Below are positions 1 through 7,525 of a stretch of 37,578 bases of DNA, piece by piece; positions within the stretch are counted from its first letter, which is position 1; every line of letters begins with the position of its first letter. Origin of the DNA: Candidatus Aminicenantota bacterium. Its GTDB lineage: Bacteria > Acidobacteriota > Aminicenantia > Aminicenantales > Aminicenantaceae. The DNA lies in the NCBI GenBank assembly GCA_016926925.1, contig JAFGNQ010000159.1, forward strand, positions 1-37,578, read 5' to 3'. Below the pieces are notes generated by a model. The model saw nothing but the letters and a program-made list of their open reading frames with translations. It was not told the origin of the DNA and ran no database searches. A program made the translations under genes and the position numbers.

Positions 1-205
1 ACCAACCACCATGCGACTCAAACAAACGATGACTCACACTGGCCTGCCTTCTGTGAATATGCGGCTCACACAAGCAGAGACGCACAATGCCAGCTGCGTC
101 TGTCATCCAATGCGACGCGAACGAGATACGACGCCAACTCGCTTTCGATCCAGCATCATGAGGTGCGAACGGACAGCGGCTCCCCCAAAAGTTATTCTGC
201 TCCGT
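1..205 (+). repeat. Partial copy A of the dispersed hairpin repeat, followed by degenerate ~48-bp tandem units
   Basis: The window opens inside a copy of the intergenic repeat family: the end of the C-rich loop (1-13) and the right arm (14-39). The left arm would lie before base 1. The ATGCGACTCAAAC core then recurs in decayed form at about 11, 59, 110 and 158, spacings of 48, 51 and 48 bp. The first two units are clearly related; the third and fourth are weak. All spacings are multiples of three, so a 72-codon frame (11-229) reads as MR-starting units. It has no convincing Shine-Dalgarno and looks like a by-product of the repeat rather than a gene. Confidence 0.55.
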
Positions 206-223
206 GATCCATCACGGAAGCAG
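197..223. other. Hairpin upstream of the cytochrome gene
   Basis: CTGCTCCGTGAT pairs with ATCACGGAAGCAG across a two-base loop, with one bulged base. There is no T-run after it on the plus strand, so it is not an obvious terminator. It sits about 35 bp before the predicted promoter of the cytochrome gene. Confidence 0.45.
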
Positions 224-257
224 AGATAGCCTATGTCAACGTGCGAAAGCATAGATC

Positions 258-286
258 TTGCAAATTAGCAGGAGAAACACTATAGT
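258..286 (+). promoter_or_regulatory. Predicted sigma-70 promoter of the cytochrome gene
   Basis: TTGCAA (258-263) and TATAGT (281-286) are separated by exactly 17 bp. They match the -35 and -10 consensus at 4/6 and 5/6 positions. The start codon is about 80 bp downstream. Confidence 0.5.
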
Positions 287-373
287 ATCCGGTTTTTCCA
301 TGACTGGATTCTTCAACCTGAACGGATGCGGGACGGCATCCCAAATCTTGGGCATTATCCGAGGAGGCTTTCG

Positions 374-889
374 ATGAAAAAACTGATGACGAGGAAGAAA
401 TTTTTCCGGGATGCCTTGAAGTATGCAACCGGAGCGGCTGCAGCCGTATCCCTGGTCCGTGACGCAAAGGCATCCACCCCTGTAATCGACGAGTTGATGG
501 GATGGTACACACAGACGCTGTTTCCCTCGGATGAGAGCAATGTGCATTCGGAACGCCGTGAATTCGGCCTGAAGAACAATATCGCCGCAATCACCCGGAG
601 TAAAAGCGGTTCACCGCTTTGTCATGTATCCGTAACCAACTGGTGCACGGCCGCAGGCTATGCGATCAGTTCGCCTGAACAGAGAGAAAGGTGTGCGCGC
701 GTTGCCGGAGACACGGCCGCAAAAGCGGTAATCCTGCTGAACGCCCGGGAAGATGGAAAACTTCGGCTGCAATACCCACAACAGAAATCGACAGCCGCCT
801 GTCTGAGCTGTCACGGACCGGAAAAAGAAGTCGGCAATGCAGACACGAAAATGACGTGCGGGCAGTGTCACGGGGACCCTCACGAGTGA
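374..889 (+). CDS. Split-Soret-type dihaem cytochrome c, exported
   Basis: This 171-residue protein is a probable periplasmic electron carrier. Two CxxCH haem-binding motifs sit at the C-terminus (CLSCH 143-147, CGQCH 162-166). The middle part (about 82-124), with C83, H84, W90, C91 and C107, resembles the split-Soret cytochrome c family of Desulfovibrio, where two haems sit at a dimer interface. The N-terminus has a Tat-like signal: TRKKFFR (6-12), then a hydrophobic A/G-rich stretch to about residue 33. It has RK where Tat normally has RR. I chose ATG 374 because GAGGAGG lies 6 nt upstream (361-367); an in-frame start at 326 has no such site. The gene stands alone ahead of the two-component operon. 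The cytochrome call is firm; the split-Soret family is recognised from memory. Confidence 0.7.
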   Translation: MKKLMTRKKFFRDALKYATGAAAAVSLVRDAKASTPVIDELMGWYTQTLFPSDESNVHSERREFGLKNNIAAITRSKSGSPLCHVSVTNWCTAAGYAISSPEQRERCARVAGDTAAKAVILLNAREDGKLRLQYPQQKSTAACLSCHGPEKEVGNADTKMTCGQCHGDPHE

Positions 890-1033
890 TCCCGAACTTA
901 GGGATGCCCTCTCCCCAAAGGGGATTACAAAGTGTTTCACACTCCCAAAAAAATCCATGTCAATTGTGATCCGCAGGTATTTACCTGCTGCATCTTGACA
1001 ATTGTGCTCGATGTAATAATGTAGATACTGGAT
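890..1033. promoter_or_regulatory. Leader of the two-component operon with a 16-bp palindrome and direct repeats
   Basis: The gap holds a perfect palindrome, GCAGGTATTTACCTGC (973-988; 7-bp arms, 2-bp spacer). It is flanked by direct copies of CAATTGTG at 961-968 and 999-1006. A TTGACA box (995-1000) overlaps the second copy, but the best -10 candidates have poor spacing or sequence. The layout suggests an operator over the kinase promoter, possibly autoregulatory; that is inference. Confidence 0.4.
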
Positions 1034-2743
1034 ATGATAAAAGAACAGTATTCCATCGATGACTTTCTCTCCCTCACTCACCGGATAATGCACTTGGCCT
1101 TTCGCGGTCTGTTGAGAGTGGATTTCCTGCATGAGGCTTCGATTATCCTCTTGGAATTCGCAAAGTGCGACTCCATAGAAATGTGGTTGCGGGAGCGAGG
1201 GAAATTCTACCGCAGTGAAGTCAAACATTCTGCAAAATCCCCTTTTCATTTTGAGATCATGCCATACACCATCGACGTCCGGGGGACAGCCGTCCCTAAA
1301 TTGACAAGGAATTCTCCCCTAGAAAGAATTTGCCGCAGTGTTTTCACCGGAACATTCGATCCGGCTTGGCCCAACTTCACGAAGAAGGGAAGCTTCTGGA
1401 CAGGAGACGCCGCATATGCCTTGGCCTCCCTTGCAGAGAAGGAGAGAGGTGAGGACTCAATTTCGTATGTCATACCCGATAATTTCAGGTCGGTAGCCGT
1501 AATACCGCTATCCGTAGAACGGAAAAACATCGGACTCCTCCAGTTGAAAAGTAGCAGTTCGGATTTTTTTTCTGAGGAGGAACTCGAGTTTTTCGAAGCT
1601 GTCAGTCACTCCCTGGGAATTGCCTTGACACACCGCCGAGCCCAGGTGGAACTGAGAGAGCGGGTGAAGGAGTTGATGTGCCTTTTCGGCATGGCTAAAC
1701 TCGCAGAACAGCCCGAAGCCTCTCTTAGAGAGATCCTTCAAGGGATTGTCGATCTGCTCCCTCCCGCCTGGCTGTTCCCGGAAATTGCATCCGCCAGAAT
1801 CACTCTGAACGGAGAGTCATACACGACTTCCCTCTTTCACGAAAGTGAACACAAGTTATCAGCGGGAATCGTTGTCGGGGGAGAAACGCAAGGGGAAGTC
1901 GAGGTGTTCTATTCCGAGGAGAAACCGGAACTCGATGAAGGCCCCTTTCTCAAAGAGGAACGCATTCTGATCGATGCCGTAGCCAGAGAGATAACGCTCA
2001 TAAAATTGCGCAAACAGACCGAGGAAGACAAAGCTAGGCTCCAGGAGCAGCTCCAGCACGCAGACAGGCTGGCCACCATCGGACAGCTGTCGGCGGGAGT
2101 AGCCCATGAATTGAACGAGCCTTTGGGAACCATTCTCGGATTCTCCCAGCTTATACACAAACAGGCGGATTTGACCGATCAGGTCAAGAAAGATATCGAA
2201 AAAATCATGAAAGCCTCGCTCCATGCTAGGGAAGTGATCAAGAAGCTCATGTTGTTCGCCAGGCAAACGCCGCCGAAAAAAACGTGCGTCAATGTGAATC
2301 AGGTGGTCGAAGAAGGGCTTTATTTTCTTGAGTCGCGATGCACGAAGGAAGGAATCAAATTGGTAAGGTCCCTTTCCAAGGGACTTCCGGAAGTCACGGC
2401 CGATCCATCCCAGCTGACCCAAGTTTTGGTCAATATCGTTGTCAACGGCATCCAAGCCATGCCCAACGGTGGAATCCTGACTATCCAGACCGAGGCCTCG
2501 GCTGAATGCGTCTCGCTCATCGTGAAGGACACGGGTGTGGGCATGAGTGAAAGCGTCAAAAAGAAGATATTTCTTCCCTTTTATTCGACAAAGGATGTAG
2601 GCCAGGGAACGGGGCTGGGGCTTGCCGTGGTCCATGGAATCGTGACCTCGCATAGGGGCACCATCCTCGTTGACAGCATCGAAGGCGAGGGGACGAAATT
2701 CGAAATTCGACTTCCTATAACGGGAAACTCCGTCAAAGGCTAG
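1034..2743 (+). CDS. Cytoplasmic GAF-domain sensor histidine kinase (NtrB-like)
   Basis: This 569-residue kinase has no membrane segment, so it should sense a cytoplasmic signal. The N-terminal part holds a GAF-like domain (about 20-200) and a second, less clear sensory domain (about 205-325). A short coiled coil (about 325-345) leads to the HisKA domain, with phosphoacceptor H358 in GVAHELNEPL. The ATPase domain follows: N box around N467/N471, DTGVGM at 499-504, F box FLPFYSTK, and GQGTGLGL at 523-530. All catalytic boxes are intact. The response-regulator gene starts 8 nt downstream, so the two are a pair. With the sigma-54 partner and gdhA next, an NtrB-like nitrogen or amino-acid role is likely, but the ligand cannot be read from sequence. 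Confidence 0.85.
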   Translation: MIKEQYSIDDFLSLTHRIMHLAFRGLLRVDFLHEASIILLEFAKCDSIEMWLRERGKFYRSEVKHSAKSPFHFEIMPYTIDVRGTAVPKLTRNSPLERICRSVFTGTFDPAWPNFTKKGSFWTGDAAYALASLAEKERGEDSISYVIPDNFRSVAVIPLSVERKNIGLLQLKSSSSDFFSEEELEFFEAVSHSLGIALTHRRAQVELRERVKELMCLFGMAKLAEQPEASLREILQGIVDLLPPAWLFPEIASARITLNGESYTTSLFHESEHKLSAGIVVGGETQGEVEVFYSEEKPELDEGPFLKEERILIDAVAREITLIKLRKQTEEDKARLQEQLQHADRLATIGQLSAGVAHELNEPLGTILGFSQLIHKQADLTDQVKKDIEKIMKASLHAREVIKKLMLFARQTPPKKTCVNVNQVVEEGLYFLESRCTKEGIKLVRSLSKGLPEVTADPSQLTQVLVNIVVNGIQAMPNGGILTIQTEASAECVSLIVKDTGVGMSESVKKKIFLPFYSTKDVGQGTGLGLAVVHGIVTSHRGTILVDSIEGEGTKFEIRLPITGNSVKG

Positions 2744-2751
2744 GGGGAATT

Positions 2752-4095
2752 GTGAAAAATGTGAAAAAGAAAGAACATATCCTCGTTGTGGATGACTCCC
2801 CGGATACGCTGGAGGTTCTTCAAAGAAACCTGGAATCAAAAGGCTACCGGATGAGCACATCACCCGGTGCGATAGAGGCCATCAAAATTCTCGAGTCAGC
2901 TCCCGTAGACCTCGTCATCACCGACCTGAAAATGCCTGAGGTCAACGGCCTGGACCTGGTCCGGCACATACAGGAGAACTTCAAGGAAACCGAAGTGATG
3001 ATGATCACCGGCTACCCATCCATAGAAGGAGCCGTAGAAGCTCTCAAATCCGGTGCGGAAGAGTATCTGGCCAAGCCTTTCACTGAGGACGAACTATTTT
3101 CAGCAGTAAAGCGCGTGCTGGAAAAATTGAAAGCACGCAGGGCCGTTGCAAAAGAACCCCAAAAACCGGCATCCCTCCGGCACGGATTTATCGGTGAATC
3201 GAAGGTTATGAAAGACGTAATGAAAAATATCGAAAAGGCAGCAGCCAGTTCGGCGACAGTCCTTATAACCGGAGAGAGCGGTACGGGAAAAGAGCTTGTG
3301 GCCAGAGCCATTCACTACAACAGTCCCCGTGCTTCGGCTCCCTTTGTCCCCATAAACTGCGGGGGTATTCCCGAGACTTTATTGGAAAGCGAGCTTTTCG
3401 GATATGTGAAAGGCGCATTTACCGGAGCTGCGGAAACCCGGGCCGGTTTTTTCCAGACCGCAGAGGGAGGAACCATTTTTCTGGATGAAATAAGCGAGAC
3501 AAGCCTGTCCATGCAGGTCAAACTCCTTCGCGTTCTCCAGGATAAGGAAATCTTCATGGTGGGAGCCAGGAGCCCTCAAAAAGTCGACGCGCGGATTATT
3601 GCCGCAACCAACAAGGATCTGCTTTCTTTAGAAAAAAAAGGAGAGTTCAGGGAGGATTTGTACTACCGTCTCAATGTTCTCGCCATAGAAATCCCGCCGT
3701 TGCGCGAACGAGGTGAGGATATCCTGCTGTTGGTCAGTCATTGCACCGATAAATACGCCAAGGAGTCCGGGAAGGCTGTTCCCCGCTTTTCCGAAAACGC
3801 CCTGAAGGTATTACAAAGCTATTACTGGCCCGGGAATGTACGGGAATTGGAAAATATCATCCAGAGGCTGGTGATCATGTCCGAGGGAGACATCATCGAA
3901 GTTCCCGACCTCCCCTCCCTTATGCGTTTCTCCGCCCTCAGAGGGGTAAGCGGCCACCGGACACTGGCGGAAGCGGAAGCCGATCATATACTGGGTGTTC
4001 TGGCCAGTGTCGATAACAATAAGACCAAGGCTGCTGAAATTCTGGGCATCAACCGCAAAACTCTGAGAGAAAAGCTCAAAAAGATTCCCCATTAA
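2752..4095 (+). CDS. NtrC-family sigma-54-dependent response regulator
   Basis: This 447-residue protein has the full NtrC layout. The receiver domain spans 8-125, with acidic D14/D15, phosphoacceptor D58 in VITDLKMP, and K108. The AAA+ domain spans about 146-375, with Walker A GESGTGKE (174-181), the sigma-54-contacting loop GAFTGA (221-226) and Walker B GGTIFLDE (239-246). A Fis-type helix-turn-helix lies at about 424-445. GAFTGA is intact, so it should truly activate sigma-54 polymerase. Two GTG codons (2752 and 2761) are possible starts; a GGGGGA site overlaps the end of the kinase gene just upstream. The nearest likely target is gdhA, whose upstream region has a -24/-12 promoter and palindromes. 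Confidence 0.9.
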   Translation: MKNVKKKEHILVVDDSPDTLEVLQRNLESKGYRMSTSPGAIEAIKILESAPVDLVITDLKMPEVNGLDLVRHIQENFKETEVMMITGYPSIEGAVEALKSGAEEYLAKPFTEDELFSAVKRVLEKLKARRAVAKEPQKPASLRHGFIGESKVMKDVMKNIEKAAASSATVLITGESGTGKELVARAIHYNSPRASAPFVPINCGGIPETLLESELFGYVKGAFTGAAETRAGFFQTAEGGTIFLDEISETSLSMQVKLLRVLQDKEIFMVGARSPQKVDARIIAATNKDLLSLEKKGEFREDLYYRLNVLAIEIPPLRERGEDILLLVSHCTDKYAKESGKAVPRFSENALKVLQSYYWPGNVRELENIIQRLVIMSEGDIIEVPDLPSLMRFSALRGVSGHRTLAEAEADHILGVLASVDNNKTKAAEILGINRKTLREKLKKIPH

Positions 4096-4180
4096 CCGAA
4101 AACCAATCTCTACAAGACGGGTAATATTCTCCCGGCGGTACAAATTGACCCGCTTGTCTGAGTCTATGTAACAACTTGTC

Positions 4181-4212
4181 CCTGAATGAATTCAGGAAAA
4201 GATAAATCTTTT
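4181..4212. promoter_or_regulatory. Two abutting 16-bp palindromes, candidate enhancer for the NtrC-type activator
   Basis: CCTGAATGAATTCAGG (4181-4196) and AAAAGATAAATCTTTT (4197-4212) are each perfect inverted repeats with 7-bp arms and a 2-bp spacer. They touch end to end. They lie about 95-125 bp before the -24 box of gdhA, a usual distance for NtrC-type enhancer sites. An A+T-rich tract follows, and TATCAATATTATA (4233-4245) differs from the IHF consensus at one position. Function is inferred from spacing. Confidence 0.5.
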
Positions 4213-4307
4213 AAATTTCATAACCTATTTATTATCAATATTATAATCATATAACGACCGCCGATTTCACGAAATTATCCGCTTTTTCGATGAAGGACTG
4301 AAAAGAA

Positions 4308-4323
4308 TGGCATCAAAGTTGCA
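4308..4323 (+). promoter_or_regulatory. Sigma-54 (-24/-12) promoter of gdhA
   Basis: TGGCAT (4308-4313), five bases, then TTGCA (4319-4323) matches the consensus TGGCAC-N5-TTGC with one mismatch. The invariant GG and GC doublets are correctly spaced. Transcription should start near 4334, giving a leader of about 28 nt. An NtrC-type activator gene ends about 210 bp upstream. Confidence 0.72.
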
Positions 4324-4361
4324 ATTATGTAGACGGATGGCTTAAGAAAGGAGTCAAAAAA

Positions 4362-5807
4362 ATGAGGAACAAAATCGTTCCCGTCTCAAAACAAAAAGAA
4401 TGGAAATTTCTATACTACGAGCCCGGTCGTCCCGGCCTGGAAGAAGAAAGAATCAAAGGGTTGTGCAAATACTGTAAATTGAGTGATACATGTCTTCTAC
4501 CGCGGCCTAAGGGAGGGGTATGGCATTGCGATCAATATAAAGGCATTACAACCAGGCCCACCCTCTATGAGACAGTCAAAAAACAGCTGGCAAAGGCGGA
4601 AGAAATCGGTCACTTCGACCGGGATATTTGCAAAATCCTGGCGGAAACCCAGAACGAGCTCATCGTTCACTTCCCCGTCAAAAGGGATGACGGCAGAGTC
4701 CAGATGCTGACAGGTTACCGCGTGCAGCACAACAATACTCTCGGACCGTATAAGGGGGGGCTGCGGTTCCATCCCCTTGTCGACATCGATGAAGTCCGTG
4801 CTCTGGCAACGCTGATGACTTGGAAAACGGCCATAGCCAATATCCCGTTCGGAGGGGCCAAGGGGGGAATCCAACTGGACCCGCAGAGTTACAGCCGCCA
4901 GGAAATGGAAAGGATAGCCCGGCGTTTCACTTTCGCTCTCGGAAACAACATCGGTCCAGATTATGATATTCCCGCTCCCGATGTGAACACAAACCCTCAA
5001 ATTATGGCCTGGATTCTGGATACGTACATGTCAACCGTAGCGCCCACCGAGCGGAACCGGAGCATTCATGTCGTCACCGGCAAACCCATCGAAGCCGGCG
5101 GAAGTCAGGGGCGGAATAAAGCAACAGGACAGGGTGTCGTTTTCCTGATCGAGAAATGGGCAAAGGATCACGGCTTCAACCTCAAGGGCTGCCGATACAT
5201 CGTTCAGGGATTCGGAAATGTCGGCTCCTGGTCGGCACGATTGATGAAGATGCACGGAGCCGTTCTCATTGCCGTCGAAGATGTCACTGGAGCCATTGCC
5301 AACAATGAAGGTATCGATCCCGATGATCTAGCCGCATATGTCCGAGAACACGGAGGAATTCGGGATTACCCCGGGGCCAAGGAAATCGACCGCGAGAAGT
5401 TTTTCGCCACCAAAGCGGACATCTTTATTCCGGCGGCATTGGAGAATCAAATCACGGCTGAGACAGCCCCGCTCTTGAATGTCAAGCTGGTCGCCGAAGG
5501 TGCCAACGGACCTACGGATCCGGAAGGGGACAGGGTACTTCAGGAAAAAAATATCGACGTGATCCCCGATATCCTCTGCAACGCAGGAGGAGTGGTCGTC
5601 AGCTACTTCGAGTGGCTCCAGAACAAGCGAAGCGAATTCTGGGATCTGGATGAAATCGACAGCAAACTGCATAAAGTCATGATCTCTGCTTATGACCGTG
5701 TCCGCGAAACGGCTCAAAAGCACAGAGTCGACAACCGGACGGCGGCTCAAATTCTAGCCGTTTCACGCCTGGAAACGGTCTACCAGGAAAGAGGCATTTA
5801 CCCGTGA
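4362..5807 (+). CDS. gdhA: Glutamate dehydrogenase with an N-terminal four-cysteine module
   Basis: Glutamate dehydrogenase interconverts glutamate with 2-oxoglutarate plus ammonia. The core (about 65-481) has the family motifs GGLRFHP, the lysine-containing TWKTAIANIPFGGAKGG and the Rossmann loop GFGNVGSW. The protein is 481 residues, against about 415-450 for common hexameric forms. The excess is an N-terminal stretch with C35, C38, C44 and C56 (C-x2-C-x5-C-x11-C, ending GGVWHC), which could bind zinc or an Fe-S cluster. The start is firm: ATG with AAGGAGTC just upstream. A sigma-54 promoter precedes it and a strong terminator follows, so it is a single-gene unit probably controlled by the adjacent two-component pair. 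Cofactor preference cannot be assigned by eye. Confidence 0.93.
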   Translation: MRNKIVPVSKQKEWKFLYYEPGRPGLEEERIKGLCKYCKLSDTCLLPRPKGGVWHCDQYKGITTRPTLYETVKKQLAKAEEIGHFDRDICKILAETQNELIVHFPVKRDDGRVQMLTGYRVQHNNTLGPYKGGLRFHPLVDIDEVRALATLMTWKTAIANIPFGGAKGGIQLDPQSYSRQEMERIARRFTFALGNNIGPDYDIPAPDVNTNPQIMAWILDTYMSTVAPTERNRSIHVVTGKPIEAGGSQGRNKATGQGVVFLIEKWAKDHGFNLKGCRYIVQGFGNVGSWSARLMKMHGAVLIAVEDVTGAIANNEGIDPDDLAAYVREHGGIRDYPGAKEIDREKFFATKADIFIPAALENQITAETAPLLNVKLVAEGANGPTDPEGDRVLQEKNIDVIPDILCNAGGVVVSYFEWLQNKRSEFWDLDEIDSKLHKVMISAYDRVRETAQKHRVDNRTAAQILAVSRLETVYQERGIYP

Positions 5808-5850
5808 TGTGACAGAACACGGGCATCCCAAGATAATCGTATCCCTCTCC

Positions 5851-5887
5851 GGCAGGCTGGATTCCCGATCCAGCCTGCCGCTTTTTA
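5851..5887 (+). terminator. Rho-independent terminator of gdhA
   Basis: GGCAGGCTGGAT (5851-5862) pairs perfectly with ATCCAGCCTGCC across a 5-nt loop. The 12-bp G+C-rich stem is followed by GCTTTTTAT. It lies about 45 bp after the gdhA stop codon. Confidence 0.92.
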
Positions 5888-6056
5888 TATAAGCTGCCGC
5901 CCAGATCTGGCTGTACCGACCAGTCTGAGAACCTCCGTGTATCGAGGGTGCATTTCCATTCCGTGCTATCCAAGAAAGATCCCACAGATAATTCTTCTCG
6001 TGCGCACACAGCCCCCGATACCCGGCTGCTCCGGATTGCTTTGAAGGACAAACCGG

Positions 6057-6305
6057 GAGGCTAAATCTTTTATTCGCTCATACATCCCATCGGATTCATT
6101 ATGTTTGGCTTTAAGCAAGTCAAGATACTCATTTGCAAGATAAGCTATGCGAGTCATAGTTCGTTAGAGTCGCATGGCAGTTGGAGGTGGGGTCTTCGAC
6201 GAAATCGAACTGTGACGAGCACCTACTCTCGCCTTGGAATATAAGATCGTCGCAGAATCGGAAAGGAATCCGGAGAGCGATAGGCGATTGTGTTTTTCAG
6301 CCGGG
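6057..6305 (-). repeat. Copy B of the dispersed hairpin repeat, most complete copy
   Basis: Read on the minus strand, copy B has three parts. The first is an upstream block (about 6305-6223) shared with copies C and D. The second is a hairpin with arms 6222-6197 and 6172-6147 around a 24-nt C-rich loop. The third is a segment (about 6134-6057) shared with sequences at 9812 and 37416. The last part lies in a 63-codon open frame (6157-5966) whose ATG is within the right arm; I do not call it a gene, because the other two copies are frameshifted. The copy fills most of the gap between the gdhA terminator and the O-antigen ligase operon. Bases 5890-5965 show nothing else. Confidence 0.7.
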
Positions 6306-6316
6306 TATTATATCAT
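6288..6316 (+). promoter_or_regulatory. Possible sigma-70 promoter of the O-antigen ligase operon
   Basis: TTGTGT (6288-6293) and TATCAT (6311-6316) are 17 bp apart, 3/6 and 5/6 matches to consensus. The boxes lie at the distal edge of repeat copy B, about 40 bp before the start codon. Confidence 0.4.
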
Positions 6317-6355
6317 CTTTATCCTGTGTGAACGTTGTTCATAAAAAATGGAAGT

Positions 6356-7525
6356 ATGATGAATCGGTTTGACTTTCTCGCAGTCGGCATCGCTTTATTC
6401 CTTCTTTTGTCTATGGTGTCGATCTCGATCAGCCAGGTTTTCCTCGGCTTGTCATTCCTCATCTTGATCGTTCTGCTCGTCAGAATGAAGATCCGGTTAC
6501 AATTTCCTTCTTTCTTTTGGGGGGCGATCGCTTATTGTGTCCTCTCTCTGATATCCTCCCTCCTCTCCGTAAATCCCGAAGTCAGTTTATACGATTCCAG
6601 GAAACTTCTTCTCTTCCTCATCATCCCGATTGCCTACATGGGCTTGCGAAAACCTGCCGACATCCGAAGAGCCAATACAGCCTTGCTGGTATCCGGCTGC
6701 ATCAGTATTGTATTTTCCTTGGGATACAGCTTGATAAAAGCCGCCCCCGGCGAAAGAATTCAGGGTTTTATGGGACATTACATGACAGAGGCCGGGGTCA
6801 TGCTCATTTTCAGTGCGCTGGCTCTCAGTATGTTCGTCTTCTCCCGGAATAAACTTCGGTGGCTTTGGGGCTTGGCGTTTTGTCTGTCTCTGGTTGTTCT
6901 GCTCCTGACCTCGACTCGGAGCGCCTGGGTCGGTGTCGTCATCGCGGCTGCCGTGGTTTTGTTTTTCTTCAAACCCAAGACTTTGGTCATCATGCCTGTT
7001 GCAGTTGCCCTCGTGCTTGTGCTCAGCCCGAAGGAAGTCAAGCAGAGGGCTGCCAGCATATTCAGCTTGAAAAGCTATTCCAACGCCCAACGGATCGAAT
7101 ATATGAGAACGGGTATCCGCATCATTCGAGAATACCCTTTTTTCGGGACGGGACCGGACACCGTGGACATGGTCTTTCAGCACCCGAAGTACCACCTCTC
7201 CGAAGAGGCGAAAAGGAACGTCCATCTTCACAACAACATCATCCAGATCGCTGCGGAAAGGGGAATTCCGACCTTGATCGTCTGGTTGGCCTTTATGGCC
7301 TGGGCGTTTTCCTCTCTCATCAGACTCCTTCCCAATAGAGACCCCCTGCTCTTTCCGCTCACCGTGGCTGCCGTAGCCGCTTTTCTGGCTCACTTTGCCG
7401 CCGGATTGTTCGAGTACAACTTCGCCGATTCGGAAGTGGCTGCGCTTTTTTTCTTCATCATCACGGTTCCCTTTGCACAAGCCAAGATTCTTGCCAACCG
7501 GGAGCCTCCCGCCGGGGAACCATGA
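6356..7525 (+). CDS. O-antigen ligase family membrane protein (WaaL-like)
   Basis: This polytopic inner-membrane protein (389 residues, about 11-12 hydrophobic segments) would transfer undecaprenyl-linked O-antigen to lipid A-core on the periplasmic face. Family evidence is the hydropathy pattern and a large loop in the C-terminal half with RIEYMRTGIRIIREYPFFG followed by HLHNNIIQIAAERG, the usual Wzy_C/WaaL signature. A close relative, the O-antigen polymerase Wzy, cannot be fully excluded. I take ATG 6356 or ATG 6359, after GGAAG, over a TTG at 6335. The stop overlaps the next ATG by 4 nt (ATGA), so it heads an operon with a PHP protein and heptose-7-P kinase, consistent with LPS assembly. 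Confidence 0.82.
   Translation: MMNRFDFLAVGIALFLLLSMVSISISQVFLGLSFLILIVLLVRMKIRLQFPSFFWGAIAYCVLSLISSLLSVNPEVSLYDSRKLLLFLIIPIAYMGLRKPADIRRANTALLVSGCISIVFSLGYSLIKAAPGERIQGFMGHYMTEAGVMLIFSALALSMFVFSRNKLRWLWGLAFCLSLVVLLLTSTRSAWVGVVIAAAVVLFFFKPKTLVIMPVAVALVLVLSPKEVKQRAASIFSLKSYSNAQRIEYMRTGIRIIREYPFFGTGPDTVDMVFQHPKYHLSEEAKRNVHLHNNIIQIAAERGIPTLIVWLAFMAWAFSSLIRLLPNRDPLLFPLTVAAVAAFLAHFAAGLFEYNFADSEVAALFFFIITVPFAQAKILANREPPAGEP

Noticed and set aside
11..229. 72-codon plus-strand frame at the window start as a gene
   Set aside because: No ribosome site, odd composition, and the frame is explained by degenerate repeat units.
5966..6157. 63-codon minus-strand frame in copy B as a functional gene
   Set aside because: Its start lies in a hairpin arm and the two related copies are frameshifted; kept as a repeat-associated remnant instead.
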